Assembly: GCF_016598535.1 (NCBI RefSeq)
Contig: NZ_CP066779.1
Location: 3,842,053 to 3,906,052 of the forward strand
Direction: 5' to 3'
Source: Rhodococcus sp. P-2
GTDB lineage: Bacteria; Actinomycetota; Actinomycetes; Mycobacteriales; Mycobacteriaceae
Length of the DNA: 64,000 nt
The number at the start of each line of letters is the position of its first letter. Position 1 is the first letter of the stretch. The notes below the pieces were generated by a model. It was not told the origin of the DNA. It saw only the letters and a list, made by a program, of their open reading frames with translations, and did no database searches. Positions 10,231 to 18,549 of the stretch are shown in pieces. A program made the position numbers and the translations under genes.

Positions 10231-11388
10231 TCAGCTCAGCCGCTCGATGACAGTGACGTTCGCGGTTCCGCCACCCTCACACATGGTTTGGAGTCCATAC
10301 CGTCCGTCAATGCGTTCCAGCTCGTGCAGCATCGTGGCGAACAGCTTGGTTCCGGTGGCTCCAAGAGGGTGACCCAATGCGATTCCACCACCGTTGGGGT
10401 TTACTCGGGAGGGATCTGCACCCGTCTCGATCAGCCAGCTCAGAACTACCGAAGCGAATGCCTCGTTCATCTCTACGGTATCCATCTGGCCGATCGACAT
10501 GCCTGACTTCGCGAGCGCAAACTTGGTCGCTGGTATGGGTGCCGACAGTTGCAGCATCGGATCGTCGCCGCGCACGCTCATATGATGAATACGCGCCCTC
10601 GGCTTCAATCCATGAACCTCGAGCGCCTTCTCGGAGACGATCAAGGCCGCTGACGCGCCGTCACAGATCTGCGAGGCCACAGCAGCTGTCAGTAACGAGC
10701 CTTCCCTCAGCGCGGGCAATGCAGCCATCTGCTCCAAGGATGTCTCTCGTGGGCATTCGTCAACGACGCAGTGACCCAGTGACACGGTCTCACGCTCGAA
10801 TCGCCCGTCGGCGATGGCAGCACGGGCACGCTGATGCGATTGCAGTGCCCATTCCTCCATGTCCTCACGGCTGATACCCCACTTCTTGGCAATCAGGTCG
10901 GCACCGACGAACTGTGAGATTTCGGCCTCGCCGAATCGAGCAGCCCACCCCCGTGACTTACTGAAGGGTGTGTCGAATCCGTATTCGTTGCCGGCACGCA
11001 TCGCCGCCGAGATAGGAATCGCAGACATGTTCTGCACACCGCCGACAAGCACCACATCTTGGGTCCCACTCATGACTGCTTGTGCTGCGAAGTGGATGGC
11101 TTGCTGTGAAGATCCGCATTGTCTGTCGACTGTCGTTCCCGGGATATCCAGCGGTAAGCCTGCTGCAAGCCAGGCGGTACGGGCGATGTTGCCCGATTGC
11201 GGCCCGATAGCGTCGACACAACCGAAGATCACGTCGTCGACAGCCATCGGGTCCAGTTGGGTGCGGTCGAGAATCGAGGTGATGACATGGGCTCCCATGT
11301 CCGCCGGGTGTTCCCCGGCGAGCGAGCCGTTCCGTTTACCCACCGGAGTGCGGACTGCATCGACTACATAGGCCTGGGGTGCAACCAT
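10231..11388 (-). CDS. Thiolase (acetyl-CoA acyltransferase)
   Basis: 385 residues, normal length for degradative thiolases. The acyl-accepting cysteine is in DRQCGSSQQA, the catalytic His in GGGIALGHPLGATG, and the second Cys in TMCEGGGTANVTV close to the C-terminus. It cleaves 3-ketoacyl-CoA with CoA in beta-oxidation or runs the reverse condensation. The start is set by gaaggag seven bases before the ATG. It is transcribed against the ABC genes, with no other beta-oxidation gene beside it. A perfect 14-bp palindrome lies about 60 bp upstream of the start and probably binds a TetR-type repressor of fatty-acid or sterol catabolism; the regulator is not in this window in an obvious position. 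Confidence 0.92.
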   Translation of the reverse strand: MVAPQAYVVDAVRTPVGKRNGSLAGEHPADMGAHVITSILDRTQLDPMAVDDVIFGCVDAIGPQSGNIARTAWLAAGLPLDIPGTTVDRQCGSSQQAIHFAAQAVMSGTQDVVLVGGVQNMSAIPISAAMRAGNEYGFDTPFSKSRGWAARFGEAEISQFVGADLIAKKWGISREDMEEWALQSHQRARAAIADGRFERETVSLGHCVVDECPRETSLEQMAALPALREGSLLTAAVASQICDGASAALIVSEKALEVHGLKPRARIHHMSVRGDDPMLQLSAPIPATKFALAKSGMSIGQMDTVEMNEAFASVVLSWLIETGADPSRVNPNGGGIALGHPLGATGTKLFATMLHELERIDGRYGLQTMCEGGGTANVTVIERLS

Positions 11389-11446
11389 ACGAACTCCTTC
11401 GAAATCGAGCTTTTGTCGGGCGTTTGGATGTCCACACTCTAACGAT

Positions 11447-11460
11447 CAAGCATTTGCTTG
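11447..11460. promoter_or_regulatory. Perfect 14-bp palindrome, candidate operator of the thiolase gene
   Basis: CAAGCATTTGCTTG has 6-bp perfect arms around TT, 59 bp upstream of the thiolase ATG. It is similar in shape to operators of TetR repressors of lipid catabolism (KstR/FadR types). The specific regulator is unknown. Confidence 0.45.
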
Positions 11461-12055
11461 GTATGCGAAGCGTGATTTTGACACCCACCCTTACCTCCGG
11501 ACCAGAGGTCGCCGAGTCCGAACGTGCCCCTAGACGACCAACCCGGTGTCGACAGGCCTGACCTTCGCGATTCCGTCCAACGAAATCCACTGCTGTCGAA
11601 AATATTCGACCAGTCGACGCTCGACCTCCCAACGTCACACAGCAGCCCGCGCCGTGTCAACCGCACGTAGATGTGAAGCAGCAGAAGTTGCGAGAACACC
11701 TGCGGGCGTTCAGCTTCTAGCGAAGCGAGTACACCATTCGCATCCATCGCCTCCACTGTAGAGACATTCAACCCGTCTCGCGAGCGGCACCAAGTTGCTC
11801 GAGCTACACCACCTGCCGGCCGGCCGAAGCATGAAAAGTTAGTACTTTCGGTGGAGCCCAATGAGATAGGGCAGTTCGCCGCGCATTAAAGGGCTCGTTT
11901 ACCGATACTCGCTGCAGGACAACGATTCTACCGACAGTAGTGCAATCGGTGATTCGCAAACCGTCACTGACCTGAAACGTGGATCCCCTTGCGGCAATTG
12001 CACTCCGAGTACAGTATGAGCACCACACCGTCTTCGATTACCGGAGGTTACCGTG
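11461..12055. other. Intergenic region without a recognisable gene
   Basis: About 600 bp between the divergent thiolase and secreted-protein genes. It contains open frames, including a 140-codon one on the minus strand, but none shows a recognisable domain, plausible composition or a ribosome-binding site. It is less GC-rich than its surroundings and may hold promoters for both flanks. Confidence 0.5.
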
Positions 12056-12475
12056 ATGAGTCTCGTACGCCGATTGACCGCCTGCGCATCCGTCGTTGCC
12101 GTTTCGGTTCTGGCACCCGCAGCCATCGCCTCCGCGGCAGTCACAGTTCCGTTCCAAATCAACCCGGCACCGTTCGGGAACCCCAATGGCAGCTTCGACG
12201 CGCCTCCTGTCCGCTGCGTGGCGGTAGTCGGCGAACAACCTGGCACGGTGACGATCACCGGCGCCCCAGACGCCCGGTGGGGATGCATGCTGTCGACCGA
12301 AGTGCGCTGGCTGAACCTCTCGACAGGGACCTCCGGCACCGGTCGGCTTTCGGGCGACAACCAAGGAACCCCGGGTGAGACCACCCTGCAGACCGGGGCC
12401 GGGCAAGTTGCGGTCACCATATTGCCTGCCGCCGGACCGGTCACTCCAGGTTTCGCAACCTTTTTCGTGCCATAG
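12056..12475 (+). CDS. Small secreted protein, paralogue of the one at 29807
   Basis: 139 residues. A typical Sec signal peptide (MSLVRRLTACASVVAVSVL then ending AIASA) precedes a mature part starting AVTVPFQINPAPF. It has two cysteines (VRCVAVV and WGCML) that could form a disulfide, and ends TPGFATFFVP. The ATG at 12056 sits 8 bp after GGAGG; a GTG at 12053 is the alternative. The VPFQI start, VVGE core, WLNLSTG and the TPGF.TFFVP terminus are shared with the protein encoded at 29807-30214, so the two form a family. I do not recognise a function. A hairpin directly follows the stop codon. Confidence 0.7.
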   Translation: MSLVRRLTACASVVAVSVLAPAAIASAAVTVPFQINPAPFGNPNGSFDAPPVRCVAVVGEQPGTVTITGAPDARWGCMLSTEVRWLNLSTGTSGTGRLSGDNQGTPGETTLQTGAGQVAVTILPAAGPVTPGFATFFVP

Positions 12476-12477
12476 GC

Positions 12478-12496
12478 AACCCCGAAACCCGGGGTT
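12478..12496 (+). terminator. Hairpin after the small secreted protein gene
   Basis: AACCCCG - aaacc - CGGGGTT, three bases after the stop codon. There is only a weak T stretch (ttcttg) behind it. Confidence 0.5.
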
Positions 12497-12571
12497 CTTG
12501 CTGTACGGACAACCCGCCGCCACACAATCATGTGACGACGGGTGAGCGCTTTCCGTTCTCCAGTTGTCCGC

Positions 12572-13657
12572 CTACAGCTTCTCGCTGATGAGCGGAACGA
12601 CATGCTCAGCCGCCCACATCGTTCCGATCGGACCACCACTCGTGATCGCCCACAGCACGTCCCCACCGTCGGCGGTACGAGGAGGCAGAGCGACCCAATG
12701 CCCGGATGACACAGCTCCCAGCGCCTGGAAGAGCTTTCCATCGGTCAGCTTGTCGAAATCCTCTTCGCTGCCGGCAGCGCTGCGGCCGATCAGCAGGAAG
12801 TCCGCATCGATGTTCTCGAGAAGTTCCTCGCCGACGGTGCTCTGGGTGACGAATTCCTTTGCGCGCGGGTTCTCGGCGAAGCCGAGCTCACCCAGGAATG
12901 TTGCCGGAGCCGAACCGGGTGCTGAAAGATACTGCAGCCCATTGCCGGTTCCGTAGAAGATCGCCCAGGTTGCAGTCAAGCCCGCGAGTTGCGGGTTCTC
13001 CTGGCGCACGTTCGCGAAATACCGGTCATGGTCGGCCACGATCTTTTCGGCCGCCTTCGAGAGGTCGAGGGTCTCGCCGAGTACGCGAATCGATTCCTTC
13101 CACGGGACGAGCATCCGCGATTTCGTGTCGGGACTCGTCACCACCGGTGCGATGGAGGACAAACGCTCGTAGTAGTCGCCCATGGACAAACCACCAAGGC
13201 CGTCAGCCCAGCCGACGGCAACGATGAGATCAGGCTCGCTCGCGGCGATGGCTTCGACGGGAAGTGTTCCGCCCATCGCGAACTCGAAAGTGTCGAGATC
13301 CTCTGCGTCGTAAGGCAACAAGTACGACTGGGAAGCCGATTCCTTCACCATCGACGAGGAGAGGACCGGTTTGACGCCGAGGGCGAGAAGCATTTCCGTG
13401 TCGACAGCATTGGGCACGATCGCGGCGATACGCTCCGGTCGCTTCTCGAGAACGCTTGTACCGTAAGGCGATTCCAGGGTCAGCGGGTAGGTGGTCGTTC
13501 CTTCCGCCGCGGGAAGGGCACCTCCTTCCGAATTGGGGGAGGATGCCGTTTCCGAGTCTTCGGCCGGGGCCGAGCACCCGGTTACGAGGAGCGCTGCGGC
13601 GAGCGCGGTCCCGATCAGACCGGTGATCCGTGATCGTCTGGTGCGCAGGACTGTCAT
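12572..13657 (-). CDS. Iron-siderophore ABC transporter substrate-binding lipoprotein (FepB/FecB type)
   Basis: 361 residues. A lipoprotein signal peptide ends in the lipobox LVTGC (residues ~24-28), followed by a Ser/Glu/Ala-rich linker and a periplasmic-binding class III fold: RIAAIVPNAVDTEMLLALGVKPV, then EPDLIVAVGWADG and SIAPVV. The start is set by gaaaggcagaa before the ATG. It follows the siderophore-interacting protein gene on the same strand with 72 bp between, and the iron box at 14631 is placed to control both. No permease or ATPase gene lies next to it, so it must share a transporter encoded elsewhere. Confidence 0.88.
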   Translation of the reverse strand: MTVLRTRRSRITGLIGTALAAALLVTGCSAPAEDSETASSPNSEGGALPAAEGTTTYPLTLESPYGTSVLEKRPERIAAIVPNAVDTEMLLALGVKPVLSSSMVKESASQSYLLPYDAEDLDTFEFAMGGTLPVEAIAASEPDLIVAVGWADGLGGLSMGDYYERLSSIAPVVTSPDTKSRMLVPWKESIRVLGETLDLSKAAEKIVADHDRYFANVRQENPQLAGLTATWAIFYGTGNGLQYLSAPGSAPATFLGELGFAENPRAKEFVTQSTVGEELLENIDADFLLIGRSAAGSEEDFDKLTDGKLFQALGAVSSGHWVALPPRTADGGDVLWAITSGGPIGTMWAAEHVVPLISEKL

Positions 13658-13729
13658 TTCTGCCTTTCGGTGTTATCGAGCACTGTCGGTCTTACTGAGT
13701 ACAGATGTCGGGTGAGCGATGGAGCCAGG

Positions 13730-14560
13730 TCAGGAATCTGCACGTACGGCCTCGCCGCGTTTCCAGTAGCCGGTGAAGTCGATGTCGGTCTTCGCAATTC
13801 CTCGATCACGAATGAGGTACCGACGAAGCGATCGAACCGTCGCCTGTTCGCCTGCAAGCCAAGCGAATACGCGTGCGTCACACCATTCGGCGGCAGTGAC
13901 CGCGTCGAGTAACAAAGAAGTGGTGCCGGGCTCGGCCCCCTCGCGCGGCAACCACGTGACACTCACCCCGGGCAACTCGCGCACCGATTGAATGTGAGCT
14001 GAGTCCGCAATTTCGACGAACACCTGCCCCCTGGCATCGGCGGGCAATCCTTCGAGCAGACGCGCGATCGCAGGTAGCGCCGTCTCGTCACCGACGACCA
14101 GCAGATGCTCGCAATCCTCCGGAAGTCCCTGCGATACAGAGGGACCCGCGATGTGCATTCGGTCGCCCGGACCGGCGCCGCGTGCCCAGGCGGTAGCCAC
14201 TCCACTGCCGTGAACGACGAAATCGACCTCGAGTTCCCTTGTTCGCGGATCGTAGCGACGCACGGTGTAGGCGCGGGCAAGTGGGCGTCGCCCCGCAGCG
14301 AAAGTCACACTGCCGTCGACCATCACCGGTAGGACGGGGTCGGTTTCGCCAGGGTAGGCGAACAGCAACCGAATGTCGTCATCGAAGCCCGTGCTGGTGA
14401 AGGCAGGCTCGACGTGACCGTCGGCGTTGGTAAAGGTTTCGAGCTGGGTGCCGGTGAGCGTTACTCTCCTCATGCCCGGCGTCACGTCTGCCACCCGACA
14501 TACCTCGAGTTCACGCAAGGTGACGGGGTACGCCGTTGTCGGACGGGTGTTTCGGGGCAC
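13730..14560 (-). CDS. Siderophore-interacting protein (ViuB/SIP family FAD reductase)
   Basis: 276 residues from a GTG at 14560 that follows GAGGAG by 7 bases; a longer frame to 14602 lacks such a site. The protein has the SIP FAD-binding motif RPLARAYTVRRYD, the loop VHGSGVATAWARGAGPGD, the NAD(P)H-side LLVVGDETALPAIARLLEG, and the C-terminal DFTGYWKRGEA shared by this family. It reduces the ferric iron in an imported siderophore so that it can be released in the cytoplasm. It is probably the first gene of a two-gene operon with the binding lipoprotein. The iron box at 14631-14649 is about 70 bp upstream. Confidence 0.9.
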   Translation of the reverse strand: MPRNTRPTTAYPVTLRELEVCRVADVTPGMRRVTLTGTQLETFTNADGHVEPAFTSTGFDDDIRLLFAYPGETDPVLPVMVDGSVTFAAGRRPLARAYTVRRYDPRTRELEVDFVVHGSGVATAWARGAGPGDRMHIAGPSVSQGLPEDCEHLLVVGDETALPAIARLLEGLPADARGQVFVEIADSAHIQSVRELPGVSVTWLPREGAEPGTTSLLLDAVTAAEWCDARVFAWLAGEQATVRSLRRYLIRDRGIAKTDIDFTGYWKRGEAVRADS

Positions 14561-14630
14561 GGAAAGACTCCTCGGAAGCGCACAGACGGGGGTTCGGCCC
14601 ACGTTCGATCACGGCGAGACGGCCAGTAAT

Positions 14631-14649
14631 TAAAGCTAGCCTGCCCTAA
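14631..14649. promoter_or_regulatory. Candidate IdeR/DmdR1 iron box between SIP and double-AraC genes
   Basis: TAAAGCTAGCCTGCCCTAA matches the iron-box consensus TTAGGTTAGCCTAACCTAA at 14 of 19 positions by eye. It lies in the 109-bp gap between divergent genes, so it could repress both the siderophore reductase operon and the AraC-type regulator when iron is sufficient. Confidence 0.55.
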
Positions 14650-14669
14650 TCGGATACGGTTATCCGTGC

Positions 14670-16316
14670 GTGCCGACTTCTTACACTCATCGGTCGCCTG
14701 TGCGAGAAGGCATCTACATTGGGGGCATCGTGGGACCACGGTTGGTGTTCTCTGCGGGAGAAGTCCCCGAAATCCCTGCCGCTCGACTCGCCTCGATCGC
14801 GAATGAACGCGAGCCGCTGCTGTTCTGGGTACACACCGGACGCGCAGAACTGCAGATCGGCGATCGCGTCCGCAACGTGCCCGCGGGGGCCGCAGTGTGG
14901 GTACCGGCGGGAATCGCGTACAGCATTCGAGTGGACCCGGAGGCGGTCGCATTTCCCATCCCGATGCCCGCTGCCGACCTGCCTCCCACGTTGAACCGAA
15001 TCATCGACTTCGAGATCCCGGCCGCCTGGCAGGACTGGCTCGTCCACCAGTTCGCACACAACTTGGGATTTCTGCGCGGTGGGACGGCCGTGGGTGCCGG
15101 GCTGCTCGAGCTGGTCGCGGGAGCCCATGCCAAAGAGTCGGGCGCTTCGGTGCCGTACTCCCCGCCGAGATTGCCTCGCTCGGCCGAAACCCTCGAGATC
15201 GCTCGCACACTTCTTCGGACACCAGCCGACGACACCGAACTTTCCCAGTTTGCCCGGCAACTCAAGATCGGTGTCCGCACCCTGCAGCGCCGATTCACCG
15301 AGGAGACTGGGTTGTCTTTCGTGCGTTGGCGTACCTCGGCCAGGATCGCGGCAGCAACCGCATACCTGGATGCCGGTCGCGAAATCGGTTGGACGGGTGG
15401 ACAGGTCGGATTCGCGACGCCCGCGGGATTCACCCGCGCCTTCCGTGAACACACCGGAATGACACCAAGTGCCTACGCACGTGCACACCGAGGTTCGGCG
15501 CCGATCCATGAGAACGAAACGTTGGCACAGAGCGTCGCGCTGTTGTCCGAGGAAGGCACCCAACCACGCTCGGCACCGATACCGCCGACGATCCCCACAA
15601 GCGGAACATGGGCTAGGGTCAACGACTTTCACGTCGTCGTCTGGATCTATCGAGGCTCCGCCCGGGTTACTTTCGGCGACCGAACGTGGAATCTGAGGCG
15701 GGGCGACGCGATGTGGCTTCCAGCGGGAGTTCGCAACAGTGTCGAGATCGCGGAAGGCTCTCTACTACTTCCCCTCGGGTCCCAGCCGGGCGCCTCTCCG
15801 GTCGCCGCACCGCCGCCACGTGTGCTGCACTTCGCGCGCGAAGCGGAGAGGTATCTGTTGCACACGGTGGTCGCGAATTACACCCACCTGCGCCCCGAGA
15901 TCCACGACCCGGCGCGGATCTCGAGGCTGGTCCGCAGCTCTGCGGCGGCTCGTCCACACGGCAGTCGTCAGAGCGATCCAGTCGAGACGATCCTTGGCGC
16001 GCTTCGGGCCGACCCCACCGATTCGCGCACGCTGTCGGAGTGGAGCTCTCGACTCGGCGTCGACGAGAACTTGCTCCACCAAGGCTTCACTGAGGCCACC
16101 GGCCAGAGCTACCCACGCTGGCGTGCCCAATTACGTATGACCCTCGCCCGTGCTCATCTCGAGGAGGGTCTCTCGGCCGGAGAGACTGCCCGCCGACTCG
16201 GCTACGCGCACGCCTCCGGCTTCACCAAGGTCTTCATCGCTGCCCACGGCATGTCGCCGCGGGCTTACCAGCGCCGCGGTTGGCGGGGCGCGGCCGAAGG
16301 TCTCATCGACTCGTGA
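14670..16316 (+). CDS. Tandem double AraC-family regulator (cupin-HTH-cupin-HTH in one chain)
   Basis: 548 residues, about twice a normal AraC protein. Unit 1 has a cupin-like sensor (FWVHTGRAELQIGDRV, then PAGAAVWVPAGIAYSI) and an AraC HTH (LKIGVRTLQRRFTEETG to GGQVGFATPAGFTRAFREHTG). Unit 2 repeats this: VVWIYRGSARVTFGDRTWNL, LRRGDAMWLPAGVRNSV, then an HTH ending ARRLGYAHASGFTKVFIAAHG and MSPRAYQRRG. Both units keep the order and key positions, so this is an internal duplication or fusion, a covalent pseudo-dimer. It is divergent from the siderophore reductase gene with an iron box between, so it probably activates iron-uptake genes. The start is uncertain (GTG 14670 used; GTG 14700 possible); no good ribosome-binding site is seen. 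Confidence 0.85.
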   Translation: MPTSYTHRSPVREGIYIGGIVGPRLVFSAGEVPEIPAARLASIANEREPLLFWVHTGRAELQIGDRVRNVPAGAAVWVPAGIAYSIRVDPEAVAFPIPMPAADLPPTLNRIIDFEIPAAWQDWLVHQFAHNLGFLRGGTAVGAGLLELVAGAHAKESGASVPYSPPRLPRSAETLEIARTLLRTPADDTELSQFARQLKIGVRTLQRRFTEETGLSFVRWRTSARIAAATAYLDAGREIGWTGGQVGFATPAGFTRAFREHTGMTPSAYARAHRGSAPIHENETLAQSVALLSEEGTQPRSAPIPPTIPTSGTWARVNDFHVVVWIYRGSARVTFGDRTWNLRRGDAMWLPAGVRNSVEIAEGSLLLPLGSQPGASPVAAPPPRVLHFAREAERYLLHTVVANYTHLRPEIHDPARISRLVRSSAAARPHGSRQSDPVETILGALRADPTDSRTLSEWSSRLGVDENLLHQGFTEATGQSYPRWRAQLRMTLARAHLEEGLSAGETARRLGYAHASGFTKVFIAAHGMSPRAYQRRGWRGAAEGLIDS

Positions 16317-16336
16317 CCCGCCGTCGGGATTCACAC

Positions 16337-16984
16337 CTACCGTTCGTCGGCGCCCTTCGATTCCGGCGACAGGGCCGGGAACCATATATCGGTCAGAACC
16401 TCGGCCGCTTGAACCCGCGTCACATCGATCGTCCCCTGCACGGCCCAGCGTGTGAAGAATCGCTCCAGCTGACTCACGAGCAGTTCGACGCGCAACCTCG
16501 CCTCGTCGTGCTGTTCCACCGGCCACCGGCCCAGATACTTGGGCATGGCGTTCGGTAGTTCGGTCATACCGTCCCGAGCTGTCTCGCGGAACTCCGGTTC
16601 GAGTGCAACGGCCTCGTCCCACGCCGGCAGCAGGCGCTTGTTCTCGTCGAACCAGTCGAAGGCACGTTCCAGCCATGCGGTGAACTCCACGCGAGAGTTC
16701 GTGTCGAGAACTCGATCGAGATCGATGTAGAAAGCGAACGCACTCGCCGCCATCCCGGCCGCGCCGATCGTCCTGAGCATGTCCACCTTGCTGGCGAAAT
16801 GCACGTAGAACGTGGCTCTACTGCATCCGACGACCGAGGCGATGTCGTCGACCGTGACTGCCGCATATCCCCGCTCTTCGAACAGGGTGCGTGCGGCGTC
16901 CACGAGTTTGGCCCGCGTCGCGCGTTTCTGCTCGTCGCGAAGGGTCCCCCGCCTGTTCTTCGGGCCATCGGTAGTCGTGCTCAC
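16337..16984 (-). CDS. TetR-family regulator
   Basis: 215 residues from the GTG at 16984. The N-terminal HTH (ARTLFEERGYAAVTVDDIA, then SVVGCSRATFYVHFASKVDM) is typical of TetR; the C-terminal ligand domain is not assignable. It is divergent from the flavin monooxygenase operon, which it probably represses. The strong AGGAGG lies too far upstream of the GTG for direct use but fits an ATG that starts a 7-codon ORF whose stop overlaps this GTG, so translation may be coupled. A TTG at 17020 in frame would overlap the AGGAGG and is unlikely to be the start. Confidence 0.85.
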   Translation of the reverse strand: MSTTTDGPKNRRGTLRDEQKRATRAKLVDAARTLFEERGYAAVTVDDIASVVGCSRATFYVHFASKVDMLRTIGAAGMAASAFAFYIDLDRVLDTNSRVEFTAWLERAFDWFDENKRLLPAWDEAVALEPEFRETARDGMTELPNAMPKYLGRWPVEQHDEARLRVELLVSQLERFFTRWAVQGTIDVTRVQAAEVLTDIWFPALSPESKGADER

Positions 16985-17004
16985 GTCGCCAACCTTGCTC
17001 GCAT
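16981..17004 (-). CDS. Possible 7-residue leader ORF coupled to the TetR gene
   Basis: ATG at 17004 follows AGGAGGTCGAA and encodes MRARLAT, then TGA; the stop overlaps the GTG of the TetR gene (GTGA). The geometry is that of translational coupling. Coding status is inferred from the ribosome-binding site only. Confidence 0.35.
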   Translation of the reverse strand: MRARLAT

Positions 17005-17060
17005 TTCGACCTCCTGGCAAATCACCGACTCGCCGTCATCAAAAAACATTGCGTCATTCA

Positions 17061-17090
17061 TTGACACATCGTCAGCGAATGGCGCACTAT
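17061..17090 (+). promoter_or_regulatory. Candidate promoter of the flavin monooxygenase operon
   Basis: TTGACA at 17061-17066 is separated by 18 bases from CACTAT at 17085-17090, about 70 bp before the start codon. The -35 is perfect, the -10 weak. It lies in the gap shared with the TetR gene. Confidence 0.4.
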
Positions 17091-17160
17091 GACTCAAGTC
17101 ACTTCTCGGGTTTCGATTCTTCTCCTCGCACACCCGAGACAGAACAGAAAGCGATGGCGA

Positions 17161-18549
17161 ATGAGCCCCTCCCCCTTGCCGAGCGTGTGCATCATCGGCG
17201 CCGGGCCCACCGGAATCACGACGGCCAAGCGAATGAAGGAATTCGGAATACCCTTCGACTGCTACGAAGCGTCCGACGAGGTCGGCGGAAACTGGTACTA
17301 CAAGAACCCCAACGGAATGTCGGCCTGCTACCAGAGCCTGCATATCGACACGTCGAAGTGGCGCTTGGCATTCGAGGACTTCCCGGTCTCCGCCGACCTT
17401 CCCGATTTCCCCCACCACTCCGAACTCTTCCAATACTTCAAGGACTACGTCGAGCACTTCGGCCTGCGTGAGTCGATCATCTTCAACACCAGTGTTGTTG
17501 CAGCAGAACGTGATGCAGACGGACTGTGGACCATCACGCGCTCCGACGGCGAAGTTCGCACCTACGACGTCCTGATGGTCTGCAACGGACATCACTGGGA
17601 TCCCAATATCCCCGACTACCCGGGTGAGTTCGACGGCGTGCTGATGCACAGCCACAGCTACAACGACCCGTTCGATCCGATCGACATGCGAGGCAAGAAG
17701 GTTGTCGTAGTCGGAATGGGGAACTCCGGCTTAGACATTGCTTCCGAACTGGGGCAGAGATACCTCGCCGACAAGCTCATCGTCTCGGCGCGCCGCGGCG
17801 TGTGGGTGTTGCCGAAATACCTGGGCGGCGTGCCGGGAGACAAACTGATCACCCCGCCCTGGATGCCTCGGGGTCTGCGCCTGTTCCTGAGTCGGCGATT
17901 CCTCGGCAAGAACCTGGGAACCATGGAGGGCTACGGACTACCCAAGCCAGACCACCGTCCGTTCGAGGCCCACCCGTCGGCCAGCGGCGAGTTCCTGGGA
18001 CGCGCCGGGTCCGGCGACATAACCTTCAAGCCTGCGATCAGCAAACTCGACGGAAAGCAGGTTCACTTCGCGGACGGCACTTCCGAGGACATCGACGTGG
18101 TCATCTGCGCCACCGGCTACAACATCAGCTTCCCCTTCTTCAGCGATCCGAATCTTCTGCCGGACAAAGACAACCGATTCCCGCTCTTCAAACGAATGAT
18201 GAAACCCGGAATCGACAACCTCTTCTTCATGGGACTGGCGCAGCCCATGCCGACGCTCGTCAACTTCGCCGAGCAGCAGAGCAAGCTCGTCGCGGCCTAC
18301 CTCACCGGTAAATACCAACTGCCGTCCGCCAGTGAGATGCAGGAGATCACCAAGGCCGACGAAGCGTACTTCCTCGCTCCCTATTACAAGTCACCGCGAC
18401 ACACCATCCAACTCGAGTTCGATCCCTACGTCCGCAACATGAACAAGGAAATCGCCAAGGGCACCAAGCGCGCAGCGGCCTCCGGAAACAAGCTCCCCGT
18501 TGCGGCCCGTGCAGCAGCACACGAACTCGAGAAGGCGGACCGCGCATGA
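17161..18549 (+). CDS. Flavin-containing monooxygenase (group B, FMO/Baeyer-Villiger type)
   Basis: 462 residues. FAD-binding GxGxxG near the start (CIIGAGPTGITTAKRM), FMO signature FDGVLMHSHSY (FxGxxxHSxxY), a second Rossmann motif for NADPH (VVVVGMGNSGLDIASEL) and the late ATGYNISFPF motif. It inserts one oxygen atom from O2 into a ketone, amine or sulfur compound using NADPH. The signature is the FMO form rather than the classical Baeyer-Villiger HxxxW(P/D) form, so substrate class is open. The ATG at 17161 is chosen because the Rossmann fold begins seven residues later; a longer frame starts at 17089. It is the first gene of a run of six genes joined by overlaps or very short gaps. Confidence 0.9.
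   Translation: MSPSPLPSVCIIGAGPTGITTAKRMKEFGIPFDCYEASDEVGGNWYYKNPNGMSACYQSLHIDTSKWRLAFEDFPVSADLPDFPHHSELFQYFKDYVEHFGLRESIIFNTSVVAAERDADGLWTITRSDGEVRTYDVLMVCNGHHWDPNIPDYPGEFDGVLMHSHSYNDPFDPIDMRGKKVVVVGMGNSGLDIASELGQRYLADKLIVSARRGVWVLPKYLGGVPGDKLITPPWMPRGLRLFLSRRFLGKNLGTMEGYGLPKPDHRPFEAHPSASGEFLGRAGSGDITFKPAISKLDGKQVHFADGTSEDIDVVICATGYNISFPFFSDPNLLPDKDNRFPLFKRMMKPGIDNLFFMGLAQPMPTLVNFAEQQSKLVAAYLTGKYQLPSASEMQEITKADEAYFLAPYYKSPRHTIQLEFDPYVRNMNKEIAKGTKRAAASGNKLPVAARAAAHELEKADRA

Noticed and set aside
11439..11861. 140-codon minus-strand frame in the thiolase upstream gap
   Set aside because: No signal, domain or ribosome-binding site, and it covers the likely operator.
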